Source of the DNA: Tectiglobus sp965215755
Lineage (GTDB): Bacteria; Pseudomonadota; Alphaproteobacteria; Rhizobiales; Hyphomicrobiaceae
Direction: 5' to 3'
NCBI GenBank assembly: GCA_965215755.1
Contig: OZ244119.1
Span: forward strand, 1,116,001-1,180,000
Length of the DNA stretch: 64,000 nucleotides
Made by a program: the position numbers and the translations under genes. The stretch's first letter is position 1. Each line of letters begins with the position of its first letter. Below are positions 25,206 through 34,147 of this stretch, in pieces. Below the pieces are notes generated by a model. It was not told the DNA's origin and made no database searches. It worked only from the letters and a program-made list of their open reading frames with translations.

Positions 25206-25832
25206 ATGTCGTGGGAACTCTGGATCGCGTTTGTCATTGCCAGCACTGCTATGCTGGCTATTCCGGGGCCAACCGTGATGCTGGTGGTGAGTTATGCGCT
25301 GGGGCGTGGGAAGCATACCGGTTGGGCGACAGTGCCCGGCGTAACGCTGGGTGATTTCACAGCGATGACGATTTCACTGCTGGGCGCGGGCGCGCTTCTG
25401 GCGGCCTCAGCGACACTGTTTACGGCTTTGAAGTTGATTGGTGCTGCGTATCTGATCTGGCTGGGGATCGGACTTTGGCGCGCCAAGCCAAAACTGTCCG
25501 CTGCCGATGATCATGATGTTTCTGACAATCCCTGGAGGATGTTCTGGAATGCCTACGTCGTCACGGCGCTAAACCCTAAAGGTATCGTGTTCTTCGTGGC
25601 GTTCGTTCCGCAGTTTATGGATCCAGCTCAGCCGGCGTTCCTGCAGTTTGCGATCCTCGAGGCGACGTTTCTGACACTGGCCGCAATCAACGTCGCAGTC
25701 TGGGCTATACTGGCCGGGCAACTGCGCGAGACATTCAAGCAACCGGCGACGTTGTCATTGGTCAACCGCATTGGTGGGAGTTTCTTGATAGGCGCTGGCT
25801 TTCTGACGGCAGCCGTCAGACATGGTGAATGA
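25206..25832 (+). CDS. LysE/RhtB-family exporter
   Basis: A 208-residue membrane protein with about six helices and the family motif PGPTVMLVVSYALG near residue 19, then LNPKGIVFFVAFVPQF at about 118. It exports amino acids or similar small metabolites. The dehydrogenase gene is divergent upstream. The downstream SDR start is 47 bases after its stop, so the two may share a transcript. It is similar in size to the LysE homolog at 4873-5505 but clearly different in sequence. Confidence 0.92.
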   Translation: MSWELWIAFVIASTAMLAIPGPTVMLVVSYALGRGKHTGWATVPGVTLGDFTAMTISLLGAGALLAASATLFTALKLIGAAYLIWLGIGLWRAKPKLSAADDHDVSDNPWRMFWNAYVVTALNPKGIVFFVAFVPQFMDPAQPAFLQFAILEATFLTLAAINVAVWAILAGQLRETFKQPATLSLVNRIGGSFLIGAGFLTAAVRHGE

Positions 25833-25879
25833 GCGGGAAATCAACTCGCAGCGAAACAGAGATTGGGAGGAATGAGGCA

Positions 25880-26656
25880 ATGGATCTCGGCATCAAGGAT
25901 TTGCGTGTGCTCATCACAGCAGGTGCATCAGGCATTGGATTACAAATGACCAAGGCATTCCTCGGCGAGGGTGCCAAGGTTCATACCTGCGATATCGACC
26001 GGGCAGCGCTTGAGGCATTATCCAGCAACCATCCAGAGGTTACGTGGTCGATTTGTGATGTCTCTAATCGTGAACAAGTCGCTGCGATGGTAGATGATGC
26101 GATTAGAGAGTTGGGGGGATTGGATTGTCTGGTCAATAATGCCGGCATTGCAGGACCAACCGGACGTATCGATGAGATTGATCCGGCAGATTGGGACCAG
26201 TGTCTTGCTGTTTGTATTACCGGGCAATTCAATTGTACGCGCCTTGCCGTGCAGCATCTCAAAGCAAGTCAGAACCCGTCCATCATCAATCTTTCATCTG
26301 CGGCTGGCCGGTTCGGCTTCCCTTTGCGGTCGCCCTATGCAGCGGCCAAGTGGGGCGTTGTCGGCTTTACGAAAACCCTGGCCGTCGAGCTCGGTGAGAA
26401 TGGGATCCGATGTAATGCCATTCAACCAGGCCCGGTTGACGGTGAGCGCATTCGCCAGGTTATCGATGCGAAAGCGCGTGCAGCGAATATCGGCTTCGAT
26501 GAAATGCAGGAGCGCGTGCTTGCCAACGCTTCGATCAAGAGCTTGATCCCACCGCAGCAGCTGGCTGATCTGGCAGTTTATCTCGCATCGCCACGTGCGA
26601 ATACGATCTCAGGCCAAGCCTTCGCCGTCGACGGCGACATGCAGAGTTTGGCTTAG
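25880..26656 (+). CDS. Short-chain dehydrogenase/reductase
   Basis: A 258-residue classical SDR. The cofactor loop TAGASGIGLQM, the NNAGIAG motif and the catalytic S, Y and K in NLSSAAG and SPYAAAKWG are all present, and D in HTCDIDR suggests NAD preference. ATG 25880 follows GGGAGG at 25865-25870; a longer frame from 25829 overlaps the LysE stop without a ribosome site. Substrate unknown, though the carnitine-like genes beside it suggest hydroxy-acid metabolism. Confidence 0.93.
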   Translation: MDLGIKDLRVLITAGASGIGLQMTKAFLGEGAKVHTCDIDRAALEALSSNHPEVTWSICDVSNREQVAAMVDDAIRELGGLDCLVNNAGIAGPTGRIDEIDPADWDQCLAVCITGQFNCTRLAVQHLKASQNPSIINLSSAAGRFGFPLRSPYAAAKWGVVGFTKTLAVELGENGIRCNAIQPGPVDGERIRQVIDAKARAANIGFDEMQERVLANASIKSLIPPQQLADLAVYLASPRANTISGQAFAVDGDMQSLA

Positions 26657-26812
26657 TGTAACGGACTTTAAGTCGGTATCGGGCTGATGCCGGTTTGAAG
26701 TTCAACTTATCGCACGATGATCTCGCCAACGTCCTGTGTTTGAGCTGCCTCAAAGCGCATTTGAAACGAGCAAAAGCGCTTTGACAGTGCGGGTCTGTGA
26801 CGTGATGCAAGC

Positions 26813-26853
26813 CATCAGCGCTACATCAGCGCTACATCAGTGCTACATCACTG
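26813..26853. repeat. 11-bp tandem repeat over the dehydratase stop codon
   Basis: Three tandem copies of CATCAGYGCTA (26813-26823, 26824-26834, 26835-26845) and a degenerate fourth. The minus-strand stop TAG of the UxaA-type gene (26843-26845) lies inside copy three, so copy number changes could alter the 3' end of that gene or its transcript. Confidence 0.8.
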
Positions 26854-28375
26854 CACCGACCTGCCAGGGGACAAACTCATTGTCGCCGTAGCCAAGCTCT
26901 TCTGATTTGCTTGGCATTCCAGAAGCAACTTTCAAAATGTAATCGAAAATCTCGGTCGCCTTGTCGTCGAGCGAGACCCCATCAAGCACGTCGCCGGCAT
27001 TGATATCCATGTCCTCGCTCATGCGGTGGTACATGTCGGAGTTCGTAGCAAGCTTGATCGATGGCGATGGCTTGCAGCCATAGGCGGACCCGCGCCCAGT
27101 GGTGAATGTAACGATGTTGCAGCCACCGGCGACTTGGCCCGTCACCGAGACAGGATCATAGCCAGGTGTGTCCATGAAACAGAAACCCTTGGCGTCGACT
27201 TGTTCGGCATAGCGATAAACACCTCGCAGAGTTGTCGAGCCGCCCTTGGCCGTGGCGCCGAGTGACTTTTCCAGGATTGTCGTGAGGCCGCCAGCCTTGT
27301 TTCCTGGCGACGGGTTGTTGTCCATGGACCCGTTATTTTTCGCTGTGTATTCCTGCCACCATTCGATGATGTCGACGAGCTTGCGGCCGATTTCAGGGGT
27401 TGCCGCGCGGCGAGTGAGCAGGTGCTCTGCGCCGTAGATCTCAGGGGTTTCGCCGAGGACTGCTGTGCCGCCATGGTGCACCAGACGGTCTGCTGCAAGG
27501 CCAAGTGCAGGATTGGCAGTGATGCCGGAGTAACCGTCCGAGCCGCCGCACTGCAGTGCTACCATCAGCTCGGATGCGGGCACCGTTTCGCGCTTTGCTT
27601 TGTTGGCGAGTGGCAGCATCTCCTTGATGCGGTCGACACCGGTTTGGATTGTCTTGCGGGTACCACCAGTATCCTGGATGGTCATCGTGAAAAGGTTCTC
27701 ACCTTCTTTGAGATCGTACTTTTCTTTCATTCGCGCGATCTGAAACACTTCGCAGCCAAGCCCGACAATCAGTGCTGCGGCAATGTTGGGATGGCCGGCC
27801 ATGCCCCATTGTGTGCGTTCGAGGAACTCGAAGCCGGCGCTGTTGGTTGCCATGCCGCAACCCGTTCCATGAACCATGGCGACAACGCCATCGACGTTCG
27901 GGTAATCATCCAGGACACCGGAGCGGTTGACTTCGTCAGCCATAAACCGGGCAACTGAAGCAGAACAGTTCACACTGGTTAGGATTGCAATATAGTTACG
28001 TGTGCCGACTTTGCCGTTATCGCGCCGGTAGCCCTCGAACGTGGCGCGCTGCTCAGCTGGAAGGACTGCTTCGTCTTTGGCGCCTTGCGCAAAGGCATAG
28101 TCACGATCGAACTCCGCGTAAGCGCAGTTGTGTGTGTGCACATGCTGGCCAGGCTCAATGTCTTCGCTGGCGAATCCGATGATCTGACCAAATTTCAGGA
28201 TTGGCTGATCCTTCTCGATCTTCGAAATCGCCATCTTGTGCCCCTTGAGCACACGGGCCGACGCCTCGATACCGTAGGCAGCGGCGCCCGGCATCAAGCC
28301 ATCAACCGCAACGATGATGTTGTCGTCGTTGTGGAGGCGCATGGTGCGGGGATCTTTGGCGGACGTGTCTGGCAT
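26843..28375 (-). CDS. UxaA/GarD-family sugar-acid dehydratase
   Basis: A 510-residue enzyme of the altronate/galactarate dehydratase family. The N-terminal SAF-like domain (about 10-95, with the HTHNCAY segment giving the metal His) is followed by the large catalytic domain with GTGCGMATN and the C-terminal block GRGSAYGCKPSPSIKLATN. Such proteins remove water from sugar acids using iron. I place the start at ATG 28375, close to GAGGAAAG; ATG 28390 is in frame and possible. The gene ends in a tandem repeat. Exact substrate (altronate, galactarate or another) cannot be set. Confidence 0.92.
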   Translation of the reverse strand: MPDTSAKDPRTMRLHNDDNIIVAVDGLMPGAAAYGIEASARVLKGHKMAISKIEKDQPILKFGQIIGFASEDIEPGQHVHTHNCAYAEFDRDYAFAQGAKDEAVLPAEQRATFEGYRRDNGKVGTRNYIAILTSVNCSASVARFMADEVNRSGVLDDYPNVDGVVAMVHGTGCGMATNSAGFEFLERTQWGMAGHPNIAAALIVGLGCEVFQIARMKEKYDLKEGENLFTMTIQDTGGTRKTIQTGVDRIKEMLPLANKAKRETVPASELMVALQCGGSDGYSGITANPALGLAADRLVHHGGTAVLGETPEIYGAEHLLTRRAATPEIGRKLVDIIEWWQEYTAKNNGSMDNNPSPGNKAGGLTTILEKSLGATAKGGSTTLRGVYRYAEQVDAKGFCFMDTPGYDPVSVTGQVAGGCNIVTFTTGRGSAYGCKPSPSIKLATNSDMYHRMSEDMDINAGDVLDGVSLDDKATEIFDYILKVASGMPSKSEELGYGDNEFVPWQVGAVM

Positions 28376-28528
28376 GTTCTTTCCTCGCATGGGGCAGCGG
28401 CAATTCTGTGCCTTCTTCTGCCATGATTTCTATCCGGCCATGAATGCCGGATAACCAATAAGTATGTGTTTGCTCCGTGCTAGCAGGGATCAGTATCAAA
28501 CGGAAGCCAGGCCAGCCCGTTCTCGTGC

Positions 28529-29992
28529 CTACCAATCCTGGGATGCTGGGAGTTCATCACCAAGTAGTTCGGGTTCGACAAAGTCTTCGAGGTCTGATCG
28601 ATGTGAGAGATGATCATCCTTGAAAAAATGGGTTGCGATTGCGTTGGCCAAATGCGCGGCGCCTTCGCTGACGGCAGGGATATCGTTTGCCAAATTACCC
28701 AGTGAGACCATGGCCGCATGATTGAAGCAGTGGATGCGCCGGATCGAGCTGGCCGTTTCGTCATCTGTTCTTGGTGAGAATTCAAATCCCGAGCCGAGAT
28801 GCGGGAAGTTGAGCAGTTCCTGATTGCGACCAGATGGGTCCAGGCGATCGGCCCATGTTGCAATTCCACTGCCCACGGCCCCTAGGAATGGCGTGGCACT
28901 GACATCAATATGAAAGCCGGTTCCGAGAACGACGACACCGACATCAAATTCGCCGGCTTGCGTTATCAAACGAAGACCGTCGACTTGCGGTATGGCCTCG
29001 CTTACTTCTGCACCCAGCACGAGTTCGAAATTGTTATGGCGGCTAACGCGCAAAACCGTATCGCGTGGGGGCGGAACGCCGTGTGATGCGATGTACTCAA
29101 AGAGTGCGAAACGTTCCTCATCTGCTAGTTCGGAAAACCCAAACGAGAATCCCGGGTAGACGATCTGCTTGGCCTTGTTGACGCGTGGAATGCGGTTCGC
29201 ACGACCGAGGACCTTGACGCTGCGCGCGCCGGCTTCAAGCGCTTCCGCTGCATAGTCGAATGCTGATGCTGCCAGCCCGATAACGGCAACGGACTTGTTG
29301 GCGAATTCGCTGGCTGCCGGTGCATGCGACGTGTGAAGGACCTGCACGCCGAGATAGGGTGCAAGAACATCTGGGATCCTTGGTCTGGCGAGCGCATCGC
29401 GCCCCGTTGCAAGCACGACCCTCCGCGCTGCTATGATCTCAGTCTGATCGGTTTTACTATCCGTGACTGTTGCCTGGATGTGCTGCTGGCCAGTAGCCAG
29501 GTCAGTCAGCGTCTTCCCGTTTTCGATTTGCACACCGGTTACATCGCGATACCAAGTCAGATAGTCGGCCCATTGCGTCCGCGGGATTCGTCCCAGTTCA
29601 TCCCATGCCGTCTGGCCATATTGAGCCTCAAACCAAGCACGGAATGTGAGATTGGGCAGTCCAAGAGCAGGGCCTGTGAGATGCTTCGGAGAGCGCAGAG
29701 TCTCCATCCGGGCATAGGTCAACCAGGGACCTTCGAGACCCTTTGGGTTAGAGTCGATCGTTCGGATATTCGTGATGCCGAGGCGGCGCAAAGCAAAATT
29801 TGCAGCCATTCCGCACATGCCACCACCGACGATCAAGACATCAAGCAACGGTGACCCGTCATCGGCTAGGCTTGGGATTACCCAATTGTTGGGTGGGAAG
29901 TTGAGATACTCGAAGTCCCGCTCGATAGCAACTTCAAGCAGGTCGAGGCCGGAATTGGATTTCTGCATTTCGACAATCCAGTCAGGACTCAT
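28529..29992 (-). CDS. FAD-dependent NAD(P)-binding monooxygenase-like protein
   Basis: A 487-residue flavoprotein. An extended N terminus leads to the FAD loop LIVGGGMCGMAANFALR (about residue 53) and a second nucleotide loop AVIGLAASAFDYAAEAL in place of the usual GxGxSG, followed by LGTGFHIDV typical of the ATG-motif region. This matches the FMO-like oxidoreductases of catabolic bacteria that lack the full FMO fingerprint. The start is ATG 29992. It is separated from the dehydratase stop by about 150 bases and could be part of the same transcript. Substrate unknown. Confidence 0.83.
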   Translation of the reverse strand: MSPDWIVEMQKSNSGLDLLEVAIERDFEYLNFPPNNWVIPSLADDGSPLLDVLIVGGGMCGMAANFALRRLGITNIRTIDSNPKGLEGPWLTYARMETLRSPKHLTGPALGLPNLTFRAWFEAQYGQTAWDELGRIPRTQWADYLTWYRDVTGVQIENGKTLTDLATGQQHIQATVTDSKTDQTEIIAARRVVLATGRDALARPRIPDVLAPYLGVQVLHTSHAPAASEFANKSVAVIGLAASAFDYAAEALEAGARSVKVLGRANRIPRVNKAKQIVYPGFSFGFSELADEERFALFEYIASHGVPPPRDTVLRVSRHNNFELVLGAEVSEAIPQVDGLRLITQAGEFDVGVVVLGTGFHIDVSATPFLGAVGSGIATWADRLDPSGRNQELLNFPHLGSGFEFSPRTDDETASSIRRIHCFNHAAMVSLGNLANDIPAVSEGAAHLANAIATHFFKDDHLSHRSDLEDFVEPELLGDELPASQDW

Positions 29993-30282
29993 GCTGGCGA
30001 TGATCTAAACTCAACCGGTAGAACAACTTTGGGCCTTCGGTCGGCTTCAGTGCGATTCCGAATTAAAGTCCGTTGCTCCAGGTCGCATGATAAGCGAAGT
30101 GAACAGGGGCCAAACTATCGCGATGTTAGCGGAAAGAACAGTCCATGTGGTGGTACGCAACACCGCATCACTTGATCTGACGACAACTGCAATGAAGCTG
30201 CTTTGCAGCGACGAGGAGCAGAATGTTTTAGGTGTCGACCAGGGAGTGCTGAACGCAAACTGCCGGTTGCTTGCTTGCGGCT

Positions 30283-30606
30283 CTAAAAGTTTGTCAGAAC
30301 CTGATCCCTCCAACTTCGATCAACGCGCTTTTTGCGGGATCGATAACGGACTTTCCTGCGGCGGACATTCGATACACGCGCGCGTTTCGGAGCAGTCCGA
30401 GCTTCCTCCTTGGCCTTGGCTTCGGGCTTGTAAACGCGTTCGGGCGGGGTAGTGTCATGCAGCACTACGATCTTCACCGGCGTCACATTGGTGACGGGTG
30501 GCGCTGGGAATGGCTGTTTAGGTGGATTGGCTGCTGCGGATGAGATCGAAAAAGGGATCATCATTCCGATTACGATCAGGCTGTAGACTTTCCCGCGCAA
30601 TTTCAC
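30283..30606 (-). CDS. Small secreted basic protein, hypothetical
   Basis: A 107-residue protein starting at GTG 30606 with GAGGG at -10. It has a signal peptide (KLRGKVYSLIVIGMMIPFSISSAAA) and then a proline-rich stretch (PPKQPFPAPPVTNV) followed by a strongly basic C-terminal tail (KRARVSNVRRRKVRYRSRKKR). The composition suggests a periplasmic or surface protein that binds an anionic partner. It stands alone between the monooxygenase and the MBL hydrolase. No homology recognised; it could be a chance ORF. Confidence 0.5.
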   Translation of the reverse strand: MKLRGKVYSLIVIGMMIPFSISSAAANPPKQPFPAPPVTNVTPVKIVVLHDTTPPERVYKPEAKAKEEARTAPKRARVSNVRRRKVRYRSRKKRVDRSWRDQVLTNF

Positions 30607-30763
30607 CGCTATCCCTCGCAATGCTCGAATCAGCTGTTTTTCACCCCTATGCTGTTTGAAGTGCTGGCCTTAAAGTTTCATTAACGTAAGGCTGTTGACC
30701 CAACGATAATCGTTGGTACTGCAGTCAAAAATCGCAATGTGCGGATCAAGGTGGGTTGGAAGA

Positions 30764-31618
30764 ATGAGCAAATGGCAGATCGGTGACGTCACGGTCACCA
30801 AGGTTGTTGAGCTGGAGACGACGGGCGGAAGCCGGTTTATCCTGCCGCAAGCGACCCGCGAGGCCATACAACCTATTTCCTGGCTTTACCCGCATTTCGC
30901 TGATGAGAATGGGCGTCTGAAGATGAGCATTCACGCGCTTATTGTTGAGGTTGGTGATCAGCGCATCGTTGTTGATACATGCTTAGGGAATGACAAACAG
31001 AACCGTCTCATCCCGACATGGAATAATCGTCAGGGCCGGTTCCTTGAGGATATGGCAGCGGCCGGGTTCCCGCGAGAGAGCATTGATACGGTGCTCTGTA
31101 CGCATCTGCATGTCGATCACGTTGGTTGGAACACGATGCTTGAAGATGGTCATTGGGTGCCGACGTTTCCCAACGCCAGTTATCTCTTCGGGCGTGTTGA
31201 GTATGAGCACTGGAGCCGCCAAACCGATCGAGCCGACATGGCGCACATCTTCGAAGATAGTGTGACGCCGATTCTCGATCGCGGTCTGGCCCAATTGGTT
31301 GAGTGGGACCATCAAATCTGCCCGGAGGTTCGGCTGATGCCGAGTATCGGGCACTCGCCAGGTCATGCGAGCGTGCTAATTGAGTCCCGCGGTGAGCGGG
31401 CTATGATTACGGGTGATTTTGCGCACCATCCCTGTCAGATGGCGCATCCGGAGTGGTCGTCGACCGCTGACTTTGATGCTGCACAAGCAGAGGAGACACG
31501 ACGCAAGATTTTCGGCGATATGGCGGGCGAGCCGGTGTTGATGATCGGTACGCACTTCTCGGGCCCGACAGCTGGTCATGTCGTGCGCGACGGCGATGCG
31601 TTCCGGCTTGATGTCTGA
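30764..31618 (+). CDS. MBL-fold metallohydrolase
   Basis: A 284-residue metallo-beta-lactamase-fold hydrolase. It has the zinc motif THLHVDHVG, the third His in GHSPGHAS, the Asp in ITGDFAHHP and the final His in IGTHFSGPTAGH, so both metal sites look complete. ATG 30764 (MSKWQIGDVTV) follows GGTTGGAAG; an upstream ATG at 30713 is less likely. Members of this subgroup hydrolyse lactones or other esters. The pcaGH genes converge from the other side. Confidence 0.9.
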   Translation: MSKWQIGDVTVTKVVELETTGGSRFILPQATREAIQPISWLYPHFADENGRLKMSIHALIVEVGDQRIVVDTCLGNDKQNRLIPTWNNRQGRFLEDMAAAGFPRESIDTVLCTHLHVDHVGWNTMLEDGHWVPTFPNASYLFGRVEYEHWSRQTDRADMAHIFEDSVTPILDRGLAQLVEWDHQICPEVRLMPSIGHSPGHASVLIESRGERAMITGDFAHHPCQMAHPEWSSTADFDAAQAEETRRKIFGDMAGEPVLMIGTHFSGPTAGHVVRDGDAFRLDV

Positions 31619-31639
31619 TTTAGCGGTCCCGGACGTGTT

Positions 31640-32236
31640 CTAAACGTCGAAGAATACTGTTTCGTTGTCTCCCTGAAGATGAATGTCAAAGCGATATGTC
31701 GGTGATCCGCCGGCCACATCCAGTTTGGCAACCAGCGTTTGGCGGCGTTCTTCGGGGACGCGCGCCAGAATGCTGTCGTGCTCGTTTGCTGTGTCCTCAT
31801 CTGCGAAATAGATGCGCGTATAAGCGTGTGAAAGCATCCCACGCGCGAAGACGATGACATTGATGTGGGGAGCCTGATTGCTGTCGACCGGACCTGGTTT
31901 GATGGTTTGAAATCGGAATGAATGATCGTTTTCTGTTCCCGTGCCAAAGCGGCCAAAGCCTTTGAAGCCAGTATTCGATGGTCGAGGATCGTTGGGGTGG
32001 GCGTAGCGCCCTTCGCTGTCGGCCTGCCAGATCTCGATCATGGCATCGTTGACGGGTTGGCCCTCACCGTCGAAAACCTGTCCGATGATTTCAATGCGTG
32101 TGCCGCTTTCATCCGGCAGGTTTGCCAATAGGTCACCGCCCGTCAGGTCCGCAAATGGGTAATTGTACTGGCCGGGTGTCAGCCCGTAGGCAAAGAATGG
32201 CCCGACAGTCTGTGATGGGGTTTGTTTCGCGGTCAT
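31640..32236 (-). CDS. pcaG: Protocatechuate 3,4-dioxygenase, alpha subunit
   Basis: A 198-residue non-catalytic subunit of the intradiol ring-cleaving dioxygenase that opens protocatechuate to 3-carboxymuconate. The conserved blocks SQTVGPFFAYGL, IEIWQADSEGRY and HINVIVFARGML match PcaG. Its start lies 3 bases after pcaH stop, so the two subunits are translated together. No pcaB, pcaC or pcaD homolog is contiguous, although two enol-lactonase-like hydrolases lie at 49.7-52.5 kb. Confidence 0.95.
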   Translation of the reverse strand: MTAKQTPSQTVGPFFAYGLTPGQYNYPFADLTGGDLLANLPDESGTRIEIIGQVFDGEGQPVNDAMIEIWQADSEGRYAHPNDPRPSNTGFKGFGRFGTGTENDHSFRFQTIKPGPVDSNQAPHINVIVFARGMLSHAYTRIYFADEDTANEHDSILARVPEERRQTLVAKLDVAGGSPTYRFDIHLQGDNETVFFDV

Positions 32237-32239
32237 GGG

Positions 32240-32941
32240 TCAGGTCTCCATTGGGGTCGCGTTTTGACCGCGAAGAACAATATCGAATTGATAGCCAAGC
32301 GCCGTCCCCTCTTGCGTGGCATCGAGGGAGAATTCTGCAATCAGGCGGTCGCGTGCTGCTGCCGGTGTGCTTTGGAAAATCGGATCCAGGGCCAGCAACG
32401 GATCACCTGGAAAATAGAACTGGGTGATGAGGCGGGTGGCAATCGTCGGGCCAAACAGAGAGAGATGAATATGAGCTGGACGCCACGCATTGGTGTGGTT
32501 GCCCCACGGATACGCACCGGGTTTTACAGTGAGGAATCGGTACTTGCCGTTCTCGTCGGTGACACAACGGCCGCCGCCGAAGAAATTGGGATCGACCGGT
32601 GCATCATGCTGATCGGCCAGATGGATATAACGACCGGCTGAATTCGCCTGCCAGATCTCGATCAGTGTATCTTTGAGTGGACGGCCGCTTTCGTCACGGA
32701 CAATGCCTTCGACGATGATGCGTTCGCCGATAGGCTCGCCACCAGCAGCCCCATTGCGAGTGAGGTCGGCATCCAATTCCCCGACACTTTCGTGTCCGTA
32801 AACTGGACCGGTCAATTCAGATAGTGTCTCTGCTATGGGGATCAACGGCTTTGTCGGCCCGCGCAGGCGGGTCGACTTGTATTCCTCAAAGATGTAAGGC
32901 GGGTGCGACGCCCAATCTCGCGGACCATTCTGGTCTGTCAC
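32240..32941 (-). CDS. pcaH: Protocatechuate 3,4-dioxygenase, beta subunit
   Basis: A 233-residue catalytic subunit. The ferric iron ligands are the Tyr in NSAGRYIH, the Tyr in GAYPWGNH, and the two His of RPAHIHLSLFG. The start is GTG 32941 without a strong ribosome site. With pcaG it makes the intradiol dioxygenase of the protocatechuate branch. About 230 bases of non-coding sequence separate it from the divergent kinase gene; no regulator is nearby. Confidence 0.95.
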   Translation of the reverse strand: MTDQNGPRDWASHPPYIFEEYKSTRLRGPTKPLIPIAETLSELTGPVYGHESVGELDADLTRNGAAGGEPIGERIIVEGIVRDESGRPLKDTLIEIWQANSAGRYIHLADQHDAPVDPNFFGGGRCVTDENGKYRFLTVKPGAYPWGNHTNAWRPAHIHLSLFGPTIATRLITQFYFPGDPLLALDPIFQSTPAAARDRLIAEFSLDATQEGTALGYQFDIVLRGQNATPMET

Positions 32942-33172
32942 GGTATTTGCTTTCTGCTTTTGGTCATGTCAGACGGTTGCTCGTAGTGGCCTCAGTATTG
33001 CCAGATCGAACGACAGGCGGTCAGTGTTGGTTCCCCACCATATTGGCAGCTCCACGGGCAAGAACCAAGCGTGGTTGCAACTGTGAGGTCTGAAATATCG
33101 TGGTACCGCTGGCGGAGCCTCCGCGGCGAATCTTTTCTTAAAGGTTCTGTGCTCAGGTGGTAGTGGTACGTA

Positions 33173-34066
33173 TTGCACTTTGGTATGGACCCCAGCATGG
33201 CGACTATTGTCTGCATCAACGGTGATCTTGGTAGTGGCAAAAGTTCTGCGATCAGTCGGCTGTCTGAGCGGCTGAACTGGAAGGTCTTCTCGACCGGTGC
33301 CGCACAGCGTCAACTTGCGCGCGAGATGGGTATCACTACGCTGGAGTTGAATAGGATTTCCGAAACCGATCGGTCGATCGACGATAAGATTGATTCTGTT
33401 TTCGCGGACCTTGCCAAGAGTGATGTGGATCTGATCGTCGATTCCCGCATGGCCTGGCATTTCCTGCCGATGGGGAAGAAAATCCGTCTCGTCTGTCATC
33501 CTTCGACTTCAGGTAGGCGCGTGTTTTATGACACGGATAGATCTGCTGAGCAGTACGACACCGTTGAAGCAGCGACGGCAGATATTCAGATCCGGCGGGC
33601 CAGCGAGAAACTCCGTTTCAAGACGTTTTATGATGTCGATGTCGAGAACCTCTGCAACTACGATGCTGTGATTCAGACTGATCTACATGCGTTGCCAGAC
33701 GTCGTGAACAAGATCGAGAGCATGATGCAGGCTCCGTCAAACGGGACAATGCTGTGTCTGTCTCCAAAATTGATATTCCCGACAAAAATGCTTGCGACTG
33801 ATGGGGATGACGGACGGCCTGAAAAGACAGCTCCTATAGGTGCGGAGCTTGAAGTGGCATATGCTCGTGACTGCTTTTTCCTTGTCCGCGGCCACGACCA
33901 GTTGGCACAAGCTGTGAGGAGTAACCGGGCCTGGGTGAGTGCCAGCCTGAGCACCGACGATGATGTTGTCAGAAAGACATCAGAAACAGTGGGCCGCCAG
34001 GTCATCGACGGCTGGCAGAAGGATCTAGCCTTCGAGTTTCCGCTCATGCCTGATTTTGAGTCTTGA
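33173..34066 (+). CDS. Cytidylate-kinase-like P-loop protein with C-terminal extension
   Basis: A 297-residue protein. The N-terminal ~185 residues resemble cytidylate kinase/AAA-type P-loop kinases: Walker A GDLGSGKSSA, FSTGAAQRQLAREMG as in Cmk-like substrate contacts, LIVDSRMAWHF as the Walker B-like strand, and a basic lid (RRASEKLR). The last ~110 residues are unrelated to Cmk. ATG 33197 is an equally good start (MATIVCINGDL). Without the CMP-binding insert it is not a housekeeping Cmk. Function unknown. Confidence 0.75.
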   Translation: MHFGMDPSMATIVCINGDLGSGKSSAISRLSERLNWKVFSTGAAQRQLAREMGITTLELNRISETDRSIDDKIDSVFADLAKSDVDLIVDSRMAWHFLPMGKKIRLVCHPSTSGRRVFYDTDRSAEQYDTVEAATADIQIRRASEKLRFKTFYDVDVENLCNYDAVIQTDLHALPDVVNKIESMMQAPSNGTMLCLSPKLIFPTKMLATDGDDGRPEKTAPIGAELEVAYARDCFFLVRGHDQLAQAVRSNRAWVSASLSTDDDVVRKTSETVGRQVIDGWQKDLAFEFPLMPDFES

Positions 34067-34069
34067 GAC

Positions 34070-34104
34070 CCAACGTTGAGGCCTGTTTCGGCGCTCAACA
34101 TTGG
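34070..34104. terminator. Hairpin between convergent genes
   Basis: CCAACGTTGAG (34070-34080) and CTCAACATTGG (34094-34104) pair at 10 of 11 positions over a 13-base loop, between the kinase-like and fumarase-like genes. A bidirectional terminator is likely, but there is no T run. Confidence 0.4.
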
Positions 34105-34147
34105 TCCAAGGTGTCAGTGCGGAACACGGCGGTCGAGCCGGTTCTGA

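Noticed and set aside
26813..26853. Tandem repeats as a CRISPR array
   Set aside because: Units of 11 bp without spacers, only about 3.7 copies.
30087..30452. 121-aa plus-strand frame between monooxygenase and MBL genes
   Set aside because: No ribosome site or family pattern, and it overlaps the better-supported signal-peptide ORF on the other strand.
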